This document shows, piece by piece, positions 25,395-33,507 of a stretch of 64,000 nt of DNA. The number at the start of each line of letters is the position of its first letter. The stretch's first letter is position 1. This DNA comes from Roseovarius albus (lineage in GTDB: Bacteria > Pseudomonadota > Alphaproteobacteria > Rhodobacterales > Rhodobacteraceae). Under the pieces are notes generated by a model, which saw only the letters and a program-made list of their open reading frames with translations, ran no database searches and was not told the DNA's origin. The stretch is from positions 124,001 to 188,000 of the forward strand of contig NZ_FWFX01000007.1 of NCBI RefSeq assembly GCF_900172335.1. The letters are read 5' to 3'. A program made the translations under genes and the position numbers.

Positions 25395-26560
25395 GTGTAG
25401 TTGCCCAGCTTGTCCCCGAGGCGACCCAACATGTCGACGCATTGCTGCATCTGATCAATGGACACATATTCATCGGCCTTGTGTGCCTGCTCAATCGAGC
25501 CGGGCCCACAGATCACCGCAGACATGTTATAGCCTTGGAAAATCCCGGCCTCGGTTCCAAAGGCCACCAGATCGGTGCCATTCGCACCGGTCAGCTCCAT
25601 GATGATGTCGCGGGCCTCGTTTTCATCCATCGGTTCCAAGCCATCAATTTCCCCGATGCTTTCAACGCGGATGCTGGCATCCGGCGATACCGCTTGCATG
25701 GCGGGCAATAGCACATCGTTGCAATAGCGTTGCAGATTTTCGTTCACGAATTCTGCGTCTGACATTTGCACCGGGCGCATGTCCCAGTCGACCTGCGCGC
25801 GCTCTGGAATGACATTGTGCGCAACGCCCCCGTGCAGGGCTCCGGTGCTGATCGTGGTCCAGGGTGGGACAAAGCGGCTGTCTTCTGGGGCCATGCCACG
25901 TAACTGCTCTTTGAGTTCCAACAGGCGGCCAATGTAGCGCGCGGCATATTCGACCGCGTTCACACCCAAATCAGGGGCGGACCCATGACCGGCAAGGCCG
26001 CAAAAATGCGCGCTGTACTCATAGCAACCTTTGTGGCCTTCGATCACTCGCATGGATGTGGGCTCGCCGATAATAGCCACGCTGGGCCGGATGTCGTTGG
26101 CCTTCAGGCTCTCAATCAGATCAACCGCGCCAAAACAACCGATTTCCTCGTCATAGGTAAAGGCAAAGTGCAGCGGGCGGTTTTTTATTCGCTGGGCCAG
26201 CACCGGTGCCATGGCGACTGTTGCGGCTATAAACCCCTTCATGTCGCAGGCTCCGCGGCCATAAAGCAGGCCATCCCGCTCGGTCATCTGGAACGGGTCA
26301 CTGGTCCAGTCTTGCCCGTCAACCGGGACAACATCGCTGTGTCCGGACAGCACAATGCCACCTTCGACGTCAGGGCCGATGCTGCCGAACAAGTTTGCTT
26401 TTTTTCCAGTGTCATCTTGAAAGATCTTCACCGTCGCGCCGGCATCCTCAAGCCGCCCGGCCAGATGGTTGATCATGTCGAGGTTGCTGTCTTTCGAAAC
26501 AGTTGGAAATGCGATCAATTCGCCCAGAAGGTCGATGGTGTTTTCTAATTCTGGCGTCAT
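25391..26560 (-). CDS. argE: Acetylornithine deacetylase ArgE
   Basis: ArgE removes the acetyl group from N-acetylornithine in arginine synthesis; it belongs to the M20 dizinc family. The 389-residue protein has the metal motif SGHSDVVPVDGQ, the GRGACDMKG segment with the second metal Asp, the catalytic Glu pair in TYDEEIGC and the dimerisation-domain His in LAGHGSAPDLG. Its start is set at the ATG at 26560 (MTPELENTI), the usual beginning; a longer form from 26605 is open but lacks a ribosome site. It converges on trmB with a 4-nt overlap. Confidence 0.9.
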   Translation of the reverse strand: MTPELENTIDLLGELIAFPTVSKDSNLDMINHLAGRLEDAGATVKIFQDDTGKKANLFGSIGPDVEGGIVLSGHSDVVPVDGQDWTSDPFQMTERDGLLYGRGACDMKGFIAATVAMAPVLAQRIKNRPLHFAFTYDEEIGCFGAVDLIESLKANDIRPSVAIIGEPTSMRVIEGHKGCYEYSAHFCGLAGHGSAPDLGVNAVEYAARYIGRLLELKEQLRGMAPEDSRFVPPWTTISTGALHGGVAHNVIPERAQVDWDMRPVQMSDAEFVNENLQRYCNDVLLPAMQAVSPDASIRVESIGEIDGLEPMDENEARDIIMELTGANGTDLVAFGTEAGIFQGYNMSAVICGPGSIEQAHKADEYVSIDQMQQCVDMLGRLGDKLGNYT

Positions 26561-26657
26561 AGGGGGCGTCCACTGCTGAGGGTGTTTCGTGGACTGTGTG
26601 AACATAACTGCTGGTCGTCAACTTAATTGTGGTGAAAAAGCTCGAGCTACATTCACT

Positions 26658-27002
26658 TCAGTGTGCAACGCATAAGTCGCTTTCGATCATGCCGGTCGCA
26701 AAACTCCGACGTTCCTTGAAACATTCAACTGTTCTGTTGCCTTCAGGGCCGTCGATGATGCAACGCACGTTGCCGCGGCCGCTTTTCATGAAGGCATTCA
26801 GCAAAGCCTTTGCATCCCGGCCTTCTGGCGTGCTGACAGGCGGACAGAGCACCCCTTTGAGCGTGGCGAACTCCCCTCGGATCAGCATCTGATGGCCTGA
26901 CATCGCTTTCCATGCGACTGCGCGGCCATCAATGACGCGTGTCGATTCGGCTTGGATCAGCGATGGCCATAAAACGGCTGTGATCAGGAGAGAGAGACGC
27001 AT
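26658..27002 (-). CDS. Exported degenerate staphylococcal-nuclease-like protein
   Basis: This 114-residue protein begins with a signal peptide (MRLSLLITAVLWPSLIQA). The mature part follows the order of a thermonuclease (SNase) OB fold: DGRAVAW, FATLKGVLCPPVSTPEGRDAKALL, and GNRTVECF. The catalytic Arg normally in VRLxGID is replaced (ATLKGV) and the following PE is PP, so two of the three active residues are missing. It is probably not a nuclease; the two or three cysteines could form a disulfide in the periplasm. The gene ends about 95 bp from argE and its start is about 50 bp from the outer copy of the rnpB repeat. Confidence 0.6.
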   Translation of the reverse strand: MRLSLLITAVLWPSLIQAESTRVIDGRAVAWKAMSGHQMLIRGEFATLKGVLCPPVSTPEGRDAKALLNAFMKSGRGNVRCIIDGPEGNRTVECFKERRSFATGMIESDLCVAH

Positions 27003-27054
27003 GGGCTCTCAAAGATATGTTCTTTCACAACAAGTCAACTGGCAAGAGCGGAAG

Positions 27055-27081
27055 AAATGCGCGGAGGGCCTATAAGCCGGA
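27055..27081. repeat. Left 27-bp direct repeat (displaced rnpB end)
   Basis: This copy matches 28415-28441 at all 27 positions and then diverges (AACTTTC here against TTCTGTC there). It contains the terminal P1 strand of RNase P RNA but no functional gene adjoins it on the upstream side. It is the expected attL or attR scar. Confidence 0.9.
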
Positions 27082-27154
27082 AACTTTCAACAAGCCCTTG
27101 TATGGTTGAGTCTGGAATGGATTTTCCAATCTTCAAAACGTTTTAGATTGTTAC

Positions 27155-27172
27155 TGTCCGTTTTTGTCCGTT
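27155..27172. repeat. Tandem TGTCCGTT repeats beside the left junction
   Basis: TGTCCGTT occurs at 27155-27162 and again at 27165-27172, 10 bp apart (one helical turn), within 75 bp of the left direct repeat. Spaced repeats near an att core are often arm sites for an integrase, so this may be the remains of an attachment region. The evidence is position and spacing only. The 27003-27341 stretch holds nothing else I can support as a gene. Confidence 0.4.
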
Positions 27173-27341
27173 AATGTTGGGTGGAAATAGTGCCCATTTT
27201 GAGCACATGTGCCCAAGTCAGTGCTCGAAAAATTGCCATTGCTAAGAAGGTCGAAGTTGGATGTTTAAGGCACAATTTTTTGGAGTAGTTTGCGAAAAAT
27301 TTTTGTAGCCTTGTACGATAAAAATCCACTAAAGGCTGTCC

Positions 27342-28220
27342 ATGAATAATGAGATATTATGGCAAGACAAGAGGTGCATTGTTTGCCTCAGCGAAGAGAG
27401 TTTGACTGTTGAACACATTATACCGAAAAGCATAGGAGGAGTTCTGACATGCCGGTTTTTGTGCAAGGCATGCAATAGTCGTTTCGGTTCAGGATTTGAA
27501 GCTACGGCCAAGCTTGCTCCTGAGTTAAGGATCGCAGCTTTGAAGCATGGTAGTGTATTAGCGGAGTTGCAGAACAATCTTGAGGTTGGAGCAACGTATG
27601 AACAATCCTTCGGTAACATCAAAAGAAGCGTTAAAGTACGCAAGTCAGGAGGTTTACCTACGTCGTCTCTAGACGACAATTCACTTATTGTTCCCCAGAA
27701 TGAAGCTGAAGGCATACTGCGCTCTATGCTTAATAAGCGTGGTGTAACGGAGTGCGATCTTGGAGAAAGTATTGATAGGTGGAAAGATGGACCAATCAAT
27801 CAGATTATTGAGCTTAGCGCTGGAATTGTTGTACGCAAATGGCAGGAGCACCCGGCGAAGCCTTCTTTTTCAGAAAGCGCGATTAGTACACTTTTGTCAT
27901 TAAAAATCGCCTATGAATTTGCAGCTATAATTTGTGGTTCAGCAATTTACGCCAAAGAAGAAGGCCTACAAAATGTTCGGAAAATCTTAATTGAACAAGA
28001 CGAAGAGCAGGCTGCAAATATAGTGCAGCGCTATAGCGCAGATCGAGCTGAAGCCATTCACGGAATTGCGTTCATGGGAAACAAGCCATCTGCCCAATTT
28101 CAAATACGGTTGTTTGGACATCTGGCATTCGTAGTAACGATGCCAAACTTCGGGATCGTAACAGACGAAACTGTATATACTCTAGATCTCAAAAATGGTG
28201 ATCACTTCTTAACTCGTTAG
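27342..28220 (+). CDS. HNH endonuclease, cargo of the rnpB element
   Basis: The 292-residue protein has an N-terminal HNH nuclease domain: Cys12 and Cys15, the catalytic His25 in VEHIIPKSIGG, and Cys41, Cys44 and Asn45 in LCKACNS. The Cys pairs fit a zinc-stabilised HNH fold. Residues 60-292 are not recognised; they have no clear transmembrane segment and could be a target-recognition part. Base composition (many AT-ending codons) differs from the neighbours, and it is the only gene inside the rnpB-repeat segment. The start is the ATG at 27342, with AAAGG about 13 nt upstream. A restriction, homing or defence role is possible but not shown. Confidence 0.8.
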   Translation: MNNEILWQDKRCIVCLSEESLTVEHIIPKSIGGVLTCRFLCKACNSRFGSGFEATAKLAPELRIAALKHGSVLAELQNNLEVGATYEQSFGNIKRSVKVRKSGGLPTSSLDDNSLIVPQNEAEGILRSMLNKRGVTECDLGESIDRWKDGPINQIIELSAGIVVRKWQEHPAKPSFSESAISTLLSLKIAYEFAAIICGSAIYAKEEGLQNVRKILIEQDEEQAANIVQRYSADRAEAIHGIAFMGNKPSAQFQIRLFGHLAFVVTMPNFGIVTDETVYTLDLKNGDHFLTR

Positions 28221-28414
28221 CGGGGAGATACGTTCATCAATAAAGGTGAGGAGCGCACTCTTTGGGCGCCATCAATTTAAGCAAATTACGTATGGGGTTG
28301 GCCTTAAAGCTGTTGGTAATGTTTATAATCCGTTGTTTCAGGGTAAGATGGTGCCCATTTTTGCGCATATATTTTTTTCAAAGTATCTCTCAAGTTTATG
28401 TTATTAAATGAAAA

Positions 28415-28441
28415 AAATGCGCGGAGGGCCTATAAGCCGGA
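28415..28441. repeat. Right 27-bp direct repeat (active rnpB terminus)
   Basis: This copy forms the 3' end of the intact rnpB gene on the minus strand. Read on that strand it is followed by a T-run (ATTTTTTTC) that could terminate rnpB, whereas after the displaced copy the sequence is ATTTCTTCC. Confidence 0.9.
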
Positions 28442-28806
28442 TTCTGTCCGGGGGCGGACCCCCTGGATGACCATTCATCTAGACCTGCTGTTGCCAACAG
28501 ATCTTTAGCTGCCAACCCGAACGGCCGGGCCAAGGCTGGCCCATATGCTGTCCCTATTTGGCATTGCTCCCGGTGGGGCTTGCCGTGCCGGTCCGGTTGC
28601 CCGTCCCGCGGTGGGCTCTTACCCCACCGTTTCACCCTGACCCTGATATTGTCGGAAGCGAACCTCTGACGCTCTGGGCGGTCTGTTTTCTGTGGCGCTT
28701 TCCCTCGGGTTTCCCCGGCCGGGCGTTACCCGGCACCGTTGCCTTGTGGAGTCCGGACTTTCCTCGTGGTGTTGCCACCCCGCGGTCACCCAGCCCTCCG
28801 CGCAAG
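28415..28806 (-). ncRNA. rnpB: RNase P RNA
   Basis: This is the catalytic RNA of RNase P, which cuts the 5' leader from tRNA precursors. On the minus strand the 5' end has GCGCGGAGGG (complement of 28794-28803), which pairs with CCCTCCGCGC at the 3' end (complement of 28419-28428) to form P1. The conserved core AGGAAAGTCCGGACTCC and the 3' part ending in CCGGCTTATAGGCCC are both present, and the length of about 390 nt fits the type A alphaproteobacterial form. The exact ends are estimated. The 3' end carries the repeat of an inserted element but the RNA itself looks intact. Confidence 0.95.
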
Positions 28807-28847
28807 GGCGGTTTAGGGCTTTGGCACAGGGTGGTCAATGATTTGAA

Positions 28848-29624
28848 TTACTCCGGAACGTAGCGTGGGTAGGTGGTTTTGCTGTGTCGTGCGAAGCCCA
28901 GATCAATCTCGGCAGTGGCAAAGGGCTGCTCAACGCTGGTCGTGGCCAGAATTTCCCCTTCCGGATCTACAATCCAGCCCAAACCACCCGCATTTAATTT
29001 CTCGCCTTCGGGCGCCCAGAGGTTTGACGACAGGCAATAAGCCCCGGAACACACCGCGACAGCTTGCCCACCGGCGAGCCATTTGTCTGTGGACCCGTGC
29101 GGCGTGGCGCGCGGCACACACAAGAGGTCAGCGCGCGAGGCCCCATAATGGCGTGCCCACTCAAAAAACCACATCTCGGTGCAGATCTGAACGCCGATGC
29201 GCATGTCCAGCGCTCGCCCGAGATCAAAGGATTTGTGACCACGGTCGTACCAGCTGTGCTCCCAATAGCCTTCTTCATCGGGCAAATAGTATTTCTCATG
29301 CACTGCTGCGGCTTCTGCCGTGTCAGCAGACCAGAGGTAAGCTAGATTTCGACGACTGCCATTTGACTTGATAATCGGTCTTGTACCCATAACCGCACGC
29401 GCGCCGAAATTGGACAAGTTAGCGATGTGTCGGTCGTGGTCTTCTACGGCTTGGTTCCAACGATTGGCATCGGGGATCGCATCGGCGGCAAGCCAATCAG
29501 AAAAACCCATTTCAGGCAGAAGCAGGAAATCCGTTTCTTGTTCCTTTACGTGTTGCTTCAGGCCTTGCAGGTAATCATCAAGAGCGGGGCCGCGCGGGTC
29601 GAGTTGGCAAACAGTCACTTTCAT
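28848..29624 (-). CDS. Carbon-nitrogen hydrolase (nitrilase superfamily)
   Basis: This 258-residue protein has the nitrilase-superfamily Glu-Lys-Cys triad: Glu38 in LLLPEMGFS, Lys in HEKYYLPDEEGYWE (about 110) and Cys in VQICTEMWFFEWA (about 148). The family hydrolyses amides or nitriles to acids and ammonia. Upstream AAGGAT precedes its ATG. It is divergent from an Lrp-type regulator, which is the usual sign that the regulator controls it. The substrate is not evident. It ends 42 bp from the 5' end of rnpB, on the same strand. Confidence 0.88.
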   Translation of the reverse strand: MKVTVCQLDPRGPALDDYLQGLKQHVKEQETDFLLLPEMGFSDWLAADAIPDANRWNQAVEDHDRHIANLSNFGARAVMGTRPIIKSNGSRRNLAYLWSADTAEAAAVHEKYYLPDEEGYWEHSWYDRGHKSFDLGRALDMRIGVQICTEMWFFEWARHYGASRADLLCVPRATPHGSTDKWLAGGQAVAVCSGAYCLSSNLWAPEGEKLNAGGLGWIVDPEGEILATTSVEQPFATAEIDLGFARHSKTTYPRYVPE

Positions 29625-29670
29625 TGTTGGTCATCCTTCGCTGAACTTTGAGAGAAGTGTCGGGAAGAAT

Positions 29671-29696
29671 GTACTGACGTACTAGAAATAATTTCT
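29671..29696. promoter_or_regulatory. Palindromes in the nitrilase/Lrp intergenic region
   Basis: GTAC-TGAC-GTAC lies at 29671-29682 and AGAAATAATTTCT (odd palindrome) at 29684-29696. They sit in the divergent space between the nitrilase gene and the Lrp gene, where an operator would be expected. Lrp/AsnC proteins bind AT-rich palindromes of this type. No experiment or model supports the call beyond position and symmetry. Confidence 0.4.
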
Positions 29697-29762
29697 TTCG
29701 TTATGAATTATGGATTACGTATTGTTCGTCAATGAGTGTTATTAGAAAGTAACCTTGAAGAT

Positions 29763-30182
29763 ATGGACGAAATTGACCGTCAATTGATTTTCCTGCTGGG
29801 GGAAGATGCACGGCGTTCTGCTACCGATCTGGCGACTGAATTGGGAGTGTCGCGAGTGACGGTGCAAAACCGTATCGATCGCCTAATTGAAAGTGGCGCG
29901 ATCAGGCGCTTTACCGTCGAGCTGGGACAAGGTGGACACAGTACGGCAATCGAGGCGCTGGTCTTGCTGAAATTGTCCAATGGGGATAGCCGCAAGACCA
30001 TAGCGCGGCTCAAAGAGATGACCGAAGTGCATTCTTTTACTTCCGCCAACGGCATGTATGATTTCATTCTAGAATTGCGTGTTTCAACGTTGCCGCGGCT
30101 GGATCAGGTTCTTGCGGATATTCGGCGCTTGCCGTTGGTTTTGGAAAGCAATAGCTGCATCCGGATGAAACGCTTCAAGTAG
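29763..30182 (+). CDS. Lrp/AsnC family transcriptional regulator
   Basis: This 139-residue protein has an N-terminal helix-turn-helix (LATELGVSRVTVQNRIDRL) and a C-terminal RAM ligand-binding domain (ALVLLKL to about residue 135). Such regulators sense amino acids or related metabolites and form octamers. I start at the ATG at 29763 (MDEIDRQLIF), the family's usual beginning; a GTG nine codons earlier is open. It is transcribed divergently from the nitrilase gene and overlaps the convergent amidase gene by 8 nt. Confidence 0.9.
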   Translation: MDEIDRQLIFLLGEDARRSATDLATELGVSRVTVQNRIDRLIESGAIRRFTVELGQGGHSTAIEALVLLKLSNGDSRKTIARLKEMTEVHSFTSANGMYDFILELRVSTLPRLDQVLADIRRLPLVLESNSCIRMKRFK

Positions 30183-30855
30183 CTTCAAGCTTTCTGAGCG
30201 CTACGAAGTCTTCGGGAGTCATTGGCCCCTTTGCATGAGGGCGATATCTTAGTCGCACGGTGCTCAGTAGGGTATCGTCGTCTGCATCGCACGTGTAACC
30301 GGCACTTTGCGCCAGCAAGCGAAACTGCTCCTTCGATGGATGTTGTGGACCATCATTTTCGGATCGTGGTGCAGCCAGTCCCAATCGCTCCAATCTTAAC
30401 CAGTCAAATTTTGGGCCGGGATCAAATTTACGGCCGGGTGCCATATCAGAGTGGCCAATCACACCAGCGGGGGAAATATCCCACCGAGCCATGATGCCCT
30501 GCATCAGACCCTCCAGTGCGGTCATTTGCTGCTCGGAAAAGGGCTGGTCCCCAGTATTGGCCAGTTCAATCCCGATAGAGCGCGAATTGATATCTTCCTG
30601 ACCGCACCACTCCCCGGCACCCGCATGCCATGCGCGCATATCTTCGGCCACCATCTGCCAGACGGTACCAGATTCCGAAATTAGGTAATGCGCTGAGACC
30701 TCAAATTTCGGATCACACAGGCGTTCTAGTGCCGCTTCGGCCGTGTCCATGGCCGTGTAATGCAGAACAATAAGTTCTGGCCGCAAGTCATTGCGACGTG
30801 GCCCATAATTTGGGGAAGGGTGGTGAATGATCGAGCTGTCCACTGATGCGGACAT
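30175..30855 (-). CDS. N-acetylmuramoyl-L-alanine amidase, AmpD-like
   Basis: The 226-residue protein has an Amidase_2 (AmpD) domain. Zinc ligands are seen as His32 in IVLHYTAM, a second His in the GHSDMAPGRKFDPG motif and its Asp, the typical AmpD ending. It cleaves the bond between N-acetylmuramic acid and the peptide, either in recycling anhydromuropeptides or in cell-wall turnover. There is no clear signal peptide after the chosen start (ATG at 30855), so the cytosolic AmpD role is favoured. The start lies 5 nt past the stop of the upstream lipoprotein gene, and the C-terminal 50 residues form a short extra domain. Confidence 0.88.
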   Translation of the reverse strand: MSASVDSSIIHHPSPNYGPRRNDLRPELIVLHYTAMDTAEAALERLCDPKFEVSAHYLISESGTVWQMVAEDMRAWHAGAGEWCGQEDINSRSIGIELANTGDQPFSEQQMTALEGLMQGIMARWDISPAGVIGHSDMAPGRKFDPGPKFDWLRLERLGLAAPRSENDGPQHPSKEQFRLLAQSAGYTCDADDDTLLSTVRLRYRPHAKGPMTPEDFVALRKLEAT

Positions 30856-30860
30856 GAAGG

Positions 30861-31562
30861 TTACCCGCGAACCTTGCGGAACGGACGTGGGTCCCATGAA
30901 CAGGCAAAACCATCACCGTCCGGATCAAGACCCAGACGGTCACTCTTCGGTCCGCCTTTGGATAGGAATTCTTCCTGTGCCTTATCTGGCGAAGGATACT
31001 TTGCACAATTTTTCTGGAACCGAGCCTGTTTGTTGATACCGGGGCGGCTGTAGACCTGAGTGCCGGGTGCATTGCTGGTGTTCAGGGCATAGGCTACGAT
31101 GTTTGGTCCGCCGCTGCCCGAGCGTTGTGGTAGCGCAGTTGGTTGCACAACTTTGTACTGCTGCTTGTTCGCTGCAATCAGGGCCGCATCGCTTTCAATC
31201 GAACGCTGCGCACCAACTGCATCGAAATCGTTCTCGCTCGAGATACCCGCAGCACCGCTTACGGTTTGCGGCACTGGGACATTCGATGCGGTTTGCACAG
31301 GGGTAGCGCCAGAGTTGGCCTGCGTACGTAGCAATGCCGCTTCGGCCTCAGCCGCCAGTGCTTCGGGCGAAGAGCCGCGGCTTTCACCGGAAATTGCGGT
31401 GGCAGGGGGGATAGCTTGACCGGCCAAAGCCGCATCACGCGCAGCTTTCTCAGCCTGATACTGATTGTAATCCTTGAACCCGACACCGGCCCCGCTGTCG
31501 GGGACGGTTGTCTGACATGCTGCCAACCCAACAAGGGCCATTGAACCGATCAAAATACGCAT
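30861..31562 (-). CDS. Lipoprotein with Excalibur-type calcium motif
   Basis: The protein (233 residues) has a lipoprotein signal (MRILIGSMALVGLAAC, Cys16). The middle is low-complexity and Ala/Gln/Ser-rich. The end resembles an Excalibur domain: a Cys in FQKNCAKYPSPDKAQ and an acidic turn DPDGDGFACSWDP, the family's calcium-binding-like motif. It is the gene just upstream of the amidase gene, 5 nt apart, so a link to the cell wall or envelope is suggested. Function is unknown. AGGACA precedes the ATG. Confidence 0.78.
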   Translation of the reverse strand: MRILIGSMALVGLAACQTTVPDSGAGVGFKDYNQYQAEKAARDAALAGQAIPPATAISGESRGSSPEALAAEAEAALLRTQANSGATPVQTASNVPVPQTVSGAAGISSENDFDAVGAQRSIESDAALIAANKQQYKVVQPTALPQRSGSGGPNIVAYALNTSNAPGTQVYSRPGINKQARFQKNCAKYPSPDKAQEEFLSKGGPKSDRLGLDPDGDGFACSWDPRPFRKVRG

Positions 31563-31595
31563 CTGCTGTTGTCCTGCCTACTGCTTTGCCGCGTC

Positions 31596-33083
31596 TTACC
31601 ACCATTTGGTGGGTTTGGCTACAAACCCTGCGGCTTCCTCCAGCACGTAGGCGGTATTGAGCAGGTCACCTTCTTCCCACGGACGGCCGATCAATTGCAG
31701 ACCCAGTGGTAGACCTTGTTTGTCCAGACCGGCAGGCACGGAGATTCCGGGCAGACCTGCAAGGTTTACGGTCACGGTGAAGACGTCGTTGAGGTACATT
31801 TGAACGGGATCGGCGTCTTTCATTTCACCCAGACCAAAAGCGGCTGACGGTGTCGCGGGTGTCAGAATCGCGTCCACACCTGCAGCGAACACGTCGTCAA
31901 AGTCTTTCTTGATTAGTGCACGAACCCGGCGGGCACGGTTGTAGTAGGCGTCGTAGAAGCCCGCAGACAACACATAGGTGCCAATCATCACTCGGCGTTG
32001 AACCTCAGGACCAAAGCCTTCGGCGCGGGTCTTTTCGTACATTTCGGTAATGCCATCACCTTGCGCCAGCTGCGCACGATGTCCGTAGCGAACACCGTCA
32101 TAACGAGCAAGGTTCGAAGAGGCTTCCGCCGGGGCAATTACATAGTATGCGGGTAGGGCGTATTTGGTGTGCGGCAGCGAGATGTCGACAATCTCAGCTC
32201 CAGCAGCCCTGAGCATCTCTGCGCCGTCGGTCCAGAGTTTTTCAATCTCGGTAGGCATGCCGTCCATGCGATATTCTTTAGGGATACCGATTTTCTTGCC
32301 TTTGATATCGCCGGTCAGCATCGCCTCGAAATTCGGCACGGCCAGTTCCGCGCTGGTCGAATCCTTGGGATCATGCCCACACATCGCCTCAAGCATGATC
32401 GCGGAATCGCGTACGGTTTTTGTCATTGGGCCAGCCTGATCCAGCGAGGAGGCAAAGGCGACGATGCCCCAACGAGAGCAACGACCATAGGTTGGTTTGA
32501 TACCTGTGATACCAACAAATGCGGCAGGCTGCCGAATCGAGCCACCGGTATCTGTGCCTGTCGCGCCAAGGCACAGGTCAGCGGAAACCGCACTGGCAGA
32601 ACCGCCCGAAGAGCCGCCCGGTGTCAGGGCCGCCTCTTCATTGCCGCGGCGCCACGGGTTAACTGCATTGCCGTAGACAGAGGTCTCGTTCGAGGAACCC
32701 ATGGCAAACTCGTCCATATTGAGCTTGCCTAGCATCACAGCGCCTGCATTAAACAGGTTTTGCGAGACGGTGGATTCGTATTCGGGAATGAAGCCTTTAA
32801 GAATGCCACTTGCGGCCTGGCTTGGCACACCCTTGGTGCAGAAAAGATCCTTGATGCCTAGCGGGATGCCGCACATTGCGGGGGCATCGCCTTCGGCTAG
32901 ACGCGTATCGGCGGCTTTGGCTTGTTCACGGGCCAGTTCTGGCGTGTTGTGCACAAATGCGCCCAGAGCGTCGGCACCCTCGATCGCGGACAGGCAGGAT
33001 TCGGTCAGTTCAGCGGCGGTGATCTCTTTAGTACGCAGTTTGTCGCGAGCGTCAGAAATAGTTAAGGTATTGAGATCAGACAT
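31596..33083 (-). CDS. gatA: Aspartyl/glutamyl-tRNA amidotransferase subunit A GatA
   Basis: GatA is the glutaminase/amidase subunit of GatCAB, which makes Gln-tRNA(Gln) (and Asn-tRNA) from misacylated precursors. The 495-residue protein has the amidase-signature triad: Lys78 in GIKDLF, the cis-Ser158 in GGSSGG and nucleophile Ser182 in TGGSIRQP. The spacing of 24 residues between the serines is normal. gatC ends at its first base (TAATG overlap), so the pair is co-translated; gatB is not in this window. Confidence 0.96.
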   Translation of the reverse strand: MSDLNTLTISDARDKLRTKEITAAELTESCLSAIEGADALGAFVHNTPELAREQAKAADTRLAEGDAPAMCGIPLGIKDLFCTKGVPSQAASGILKGFIPEYESTVSQNLFNAGAVMLGKLNMDEFAMGSSNETSVYGNAVNPWRRGNEEAALTPGGSSGGSASAVSADLCLGATGTDTGGSIRQPAAFVGITGIKPTYGRCSRWGIVAFASSLDQAGPMTKTVRDSAIMLEAMCGHDPKDSTSAELAVPNFEAMLTGDIKGKKIGIPKEYRMDGMPTEIEKLWTDGAEMLRAAGAEIVDISLPHTKYALPAYYVIAPAEASSNLARYDGVRYGHRAQLAQGDGITEMYEKTRAEGFGPEVQRRVMIGTYVLSAGFYDAYYNRARRVRALIKKDFDDVFAAGVDAILTPATPSAAFGLGEMKDADPVQMYLNDVFTVTVNLAGLPGISVPAGLDKQGLPLGLQLIGRPWEEGDLLNTAYVLEEAAGFVAKPTKWW

Positions 33084-33370
33084 TATTCCACCACCTTCGG
33101 AACTGCGAAAAACCCTTCGCGCGCATCTGGCGCATTAGACAGAACTTTATCTTGATAGCCGCCGTCAGTCACTTCGTCCTTGCGACGCTTCAGGCGCTGT
33201 GGCGTAACGCTGGTCATGGGTTCAACGCCCTCAACATCAACTTCGTTCAGTTGCTCGATGAAACCCAGGATATTGTTGAACTCCTGCGCCAGTGCTGGCA
33301 GGTCGTTTTCCTCTACCCGGATGCGGGCCAGCTTGGCCACGCGGGCAGCTGTATCTCGGTCGATGGACAT
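33083..33370 (-). CDS. gatC: Aspartyl/glutamyl-tRNA amidotransferase subunit C GatC
   Basis: This 95-residue subunit stabilises GatA within GatCAB. The start [16 protein letters not shown] and the [16 protein letters not shown] segment are characteristic. It overlaps gatA by one base and is preceded by an own start region, so it heads a gatC-gatA operon. Confidence 0.95.
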   Translation of the reverse strand: MSIDRDTAARVAKLARIRVEENDLPALAQEFNNILGFIEQLNEVDVEGVEPMTSVTPQRLKRRKDEVTDGGYQDKVLSNAPDAREGFFAVPKVVE

Positions 33371-33507
33371 GGGTCTCTCCGTCTGTCTTGTCGGTTCAGC
33401 ATTTAGCGCTCAAGGGGGCAGGGCGCAAGCGGGTTGGCGTGGACTGTGAACCGGTTTTATAGTCAAGGCGGAAGAATTGACACATCATGATTTGCAGGAG
33501 GATTGCC

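Larger units (their letters stand above)
27055..28441. mobile_element. Integrated segment at the 3' end of rnpB
   Basis: A perfect 27-bp direct repeat (27055-27081 and 28415-28441) bounds a segment of 1,360 bp measured repeat to repeat. The right copy is the 3' terminus of rnpB (minus strand) and the left copy is the displaced original end. The DNA between is visibly AT-richer than the flanks and has one gene, encoding an HNH nuclease. This is the pattern left by a tyrosine-recombinase element that integrates into the end of an RNA gene and restores it. No integrase gene is present, so the segment may be a deleted remnant or may be mobilised in trans. The attachment-site reading is inference from the repeat. 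Confidence 0.7.
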
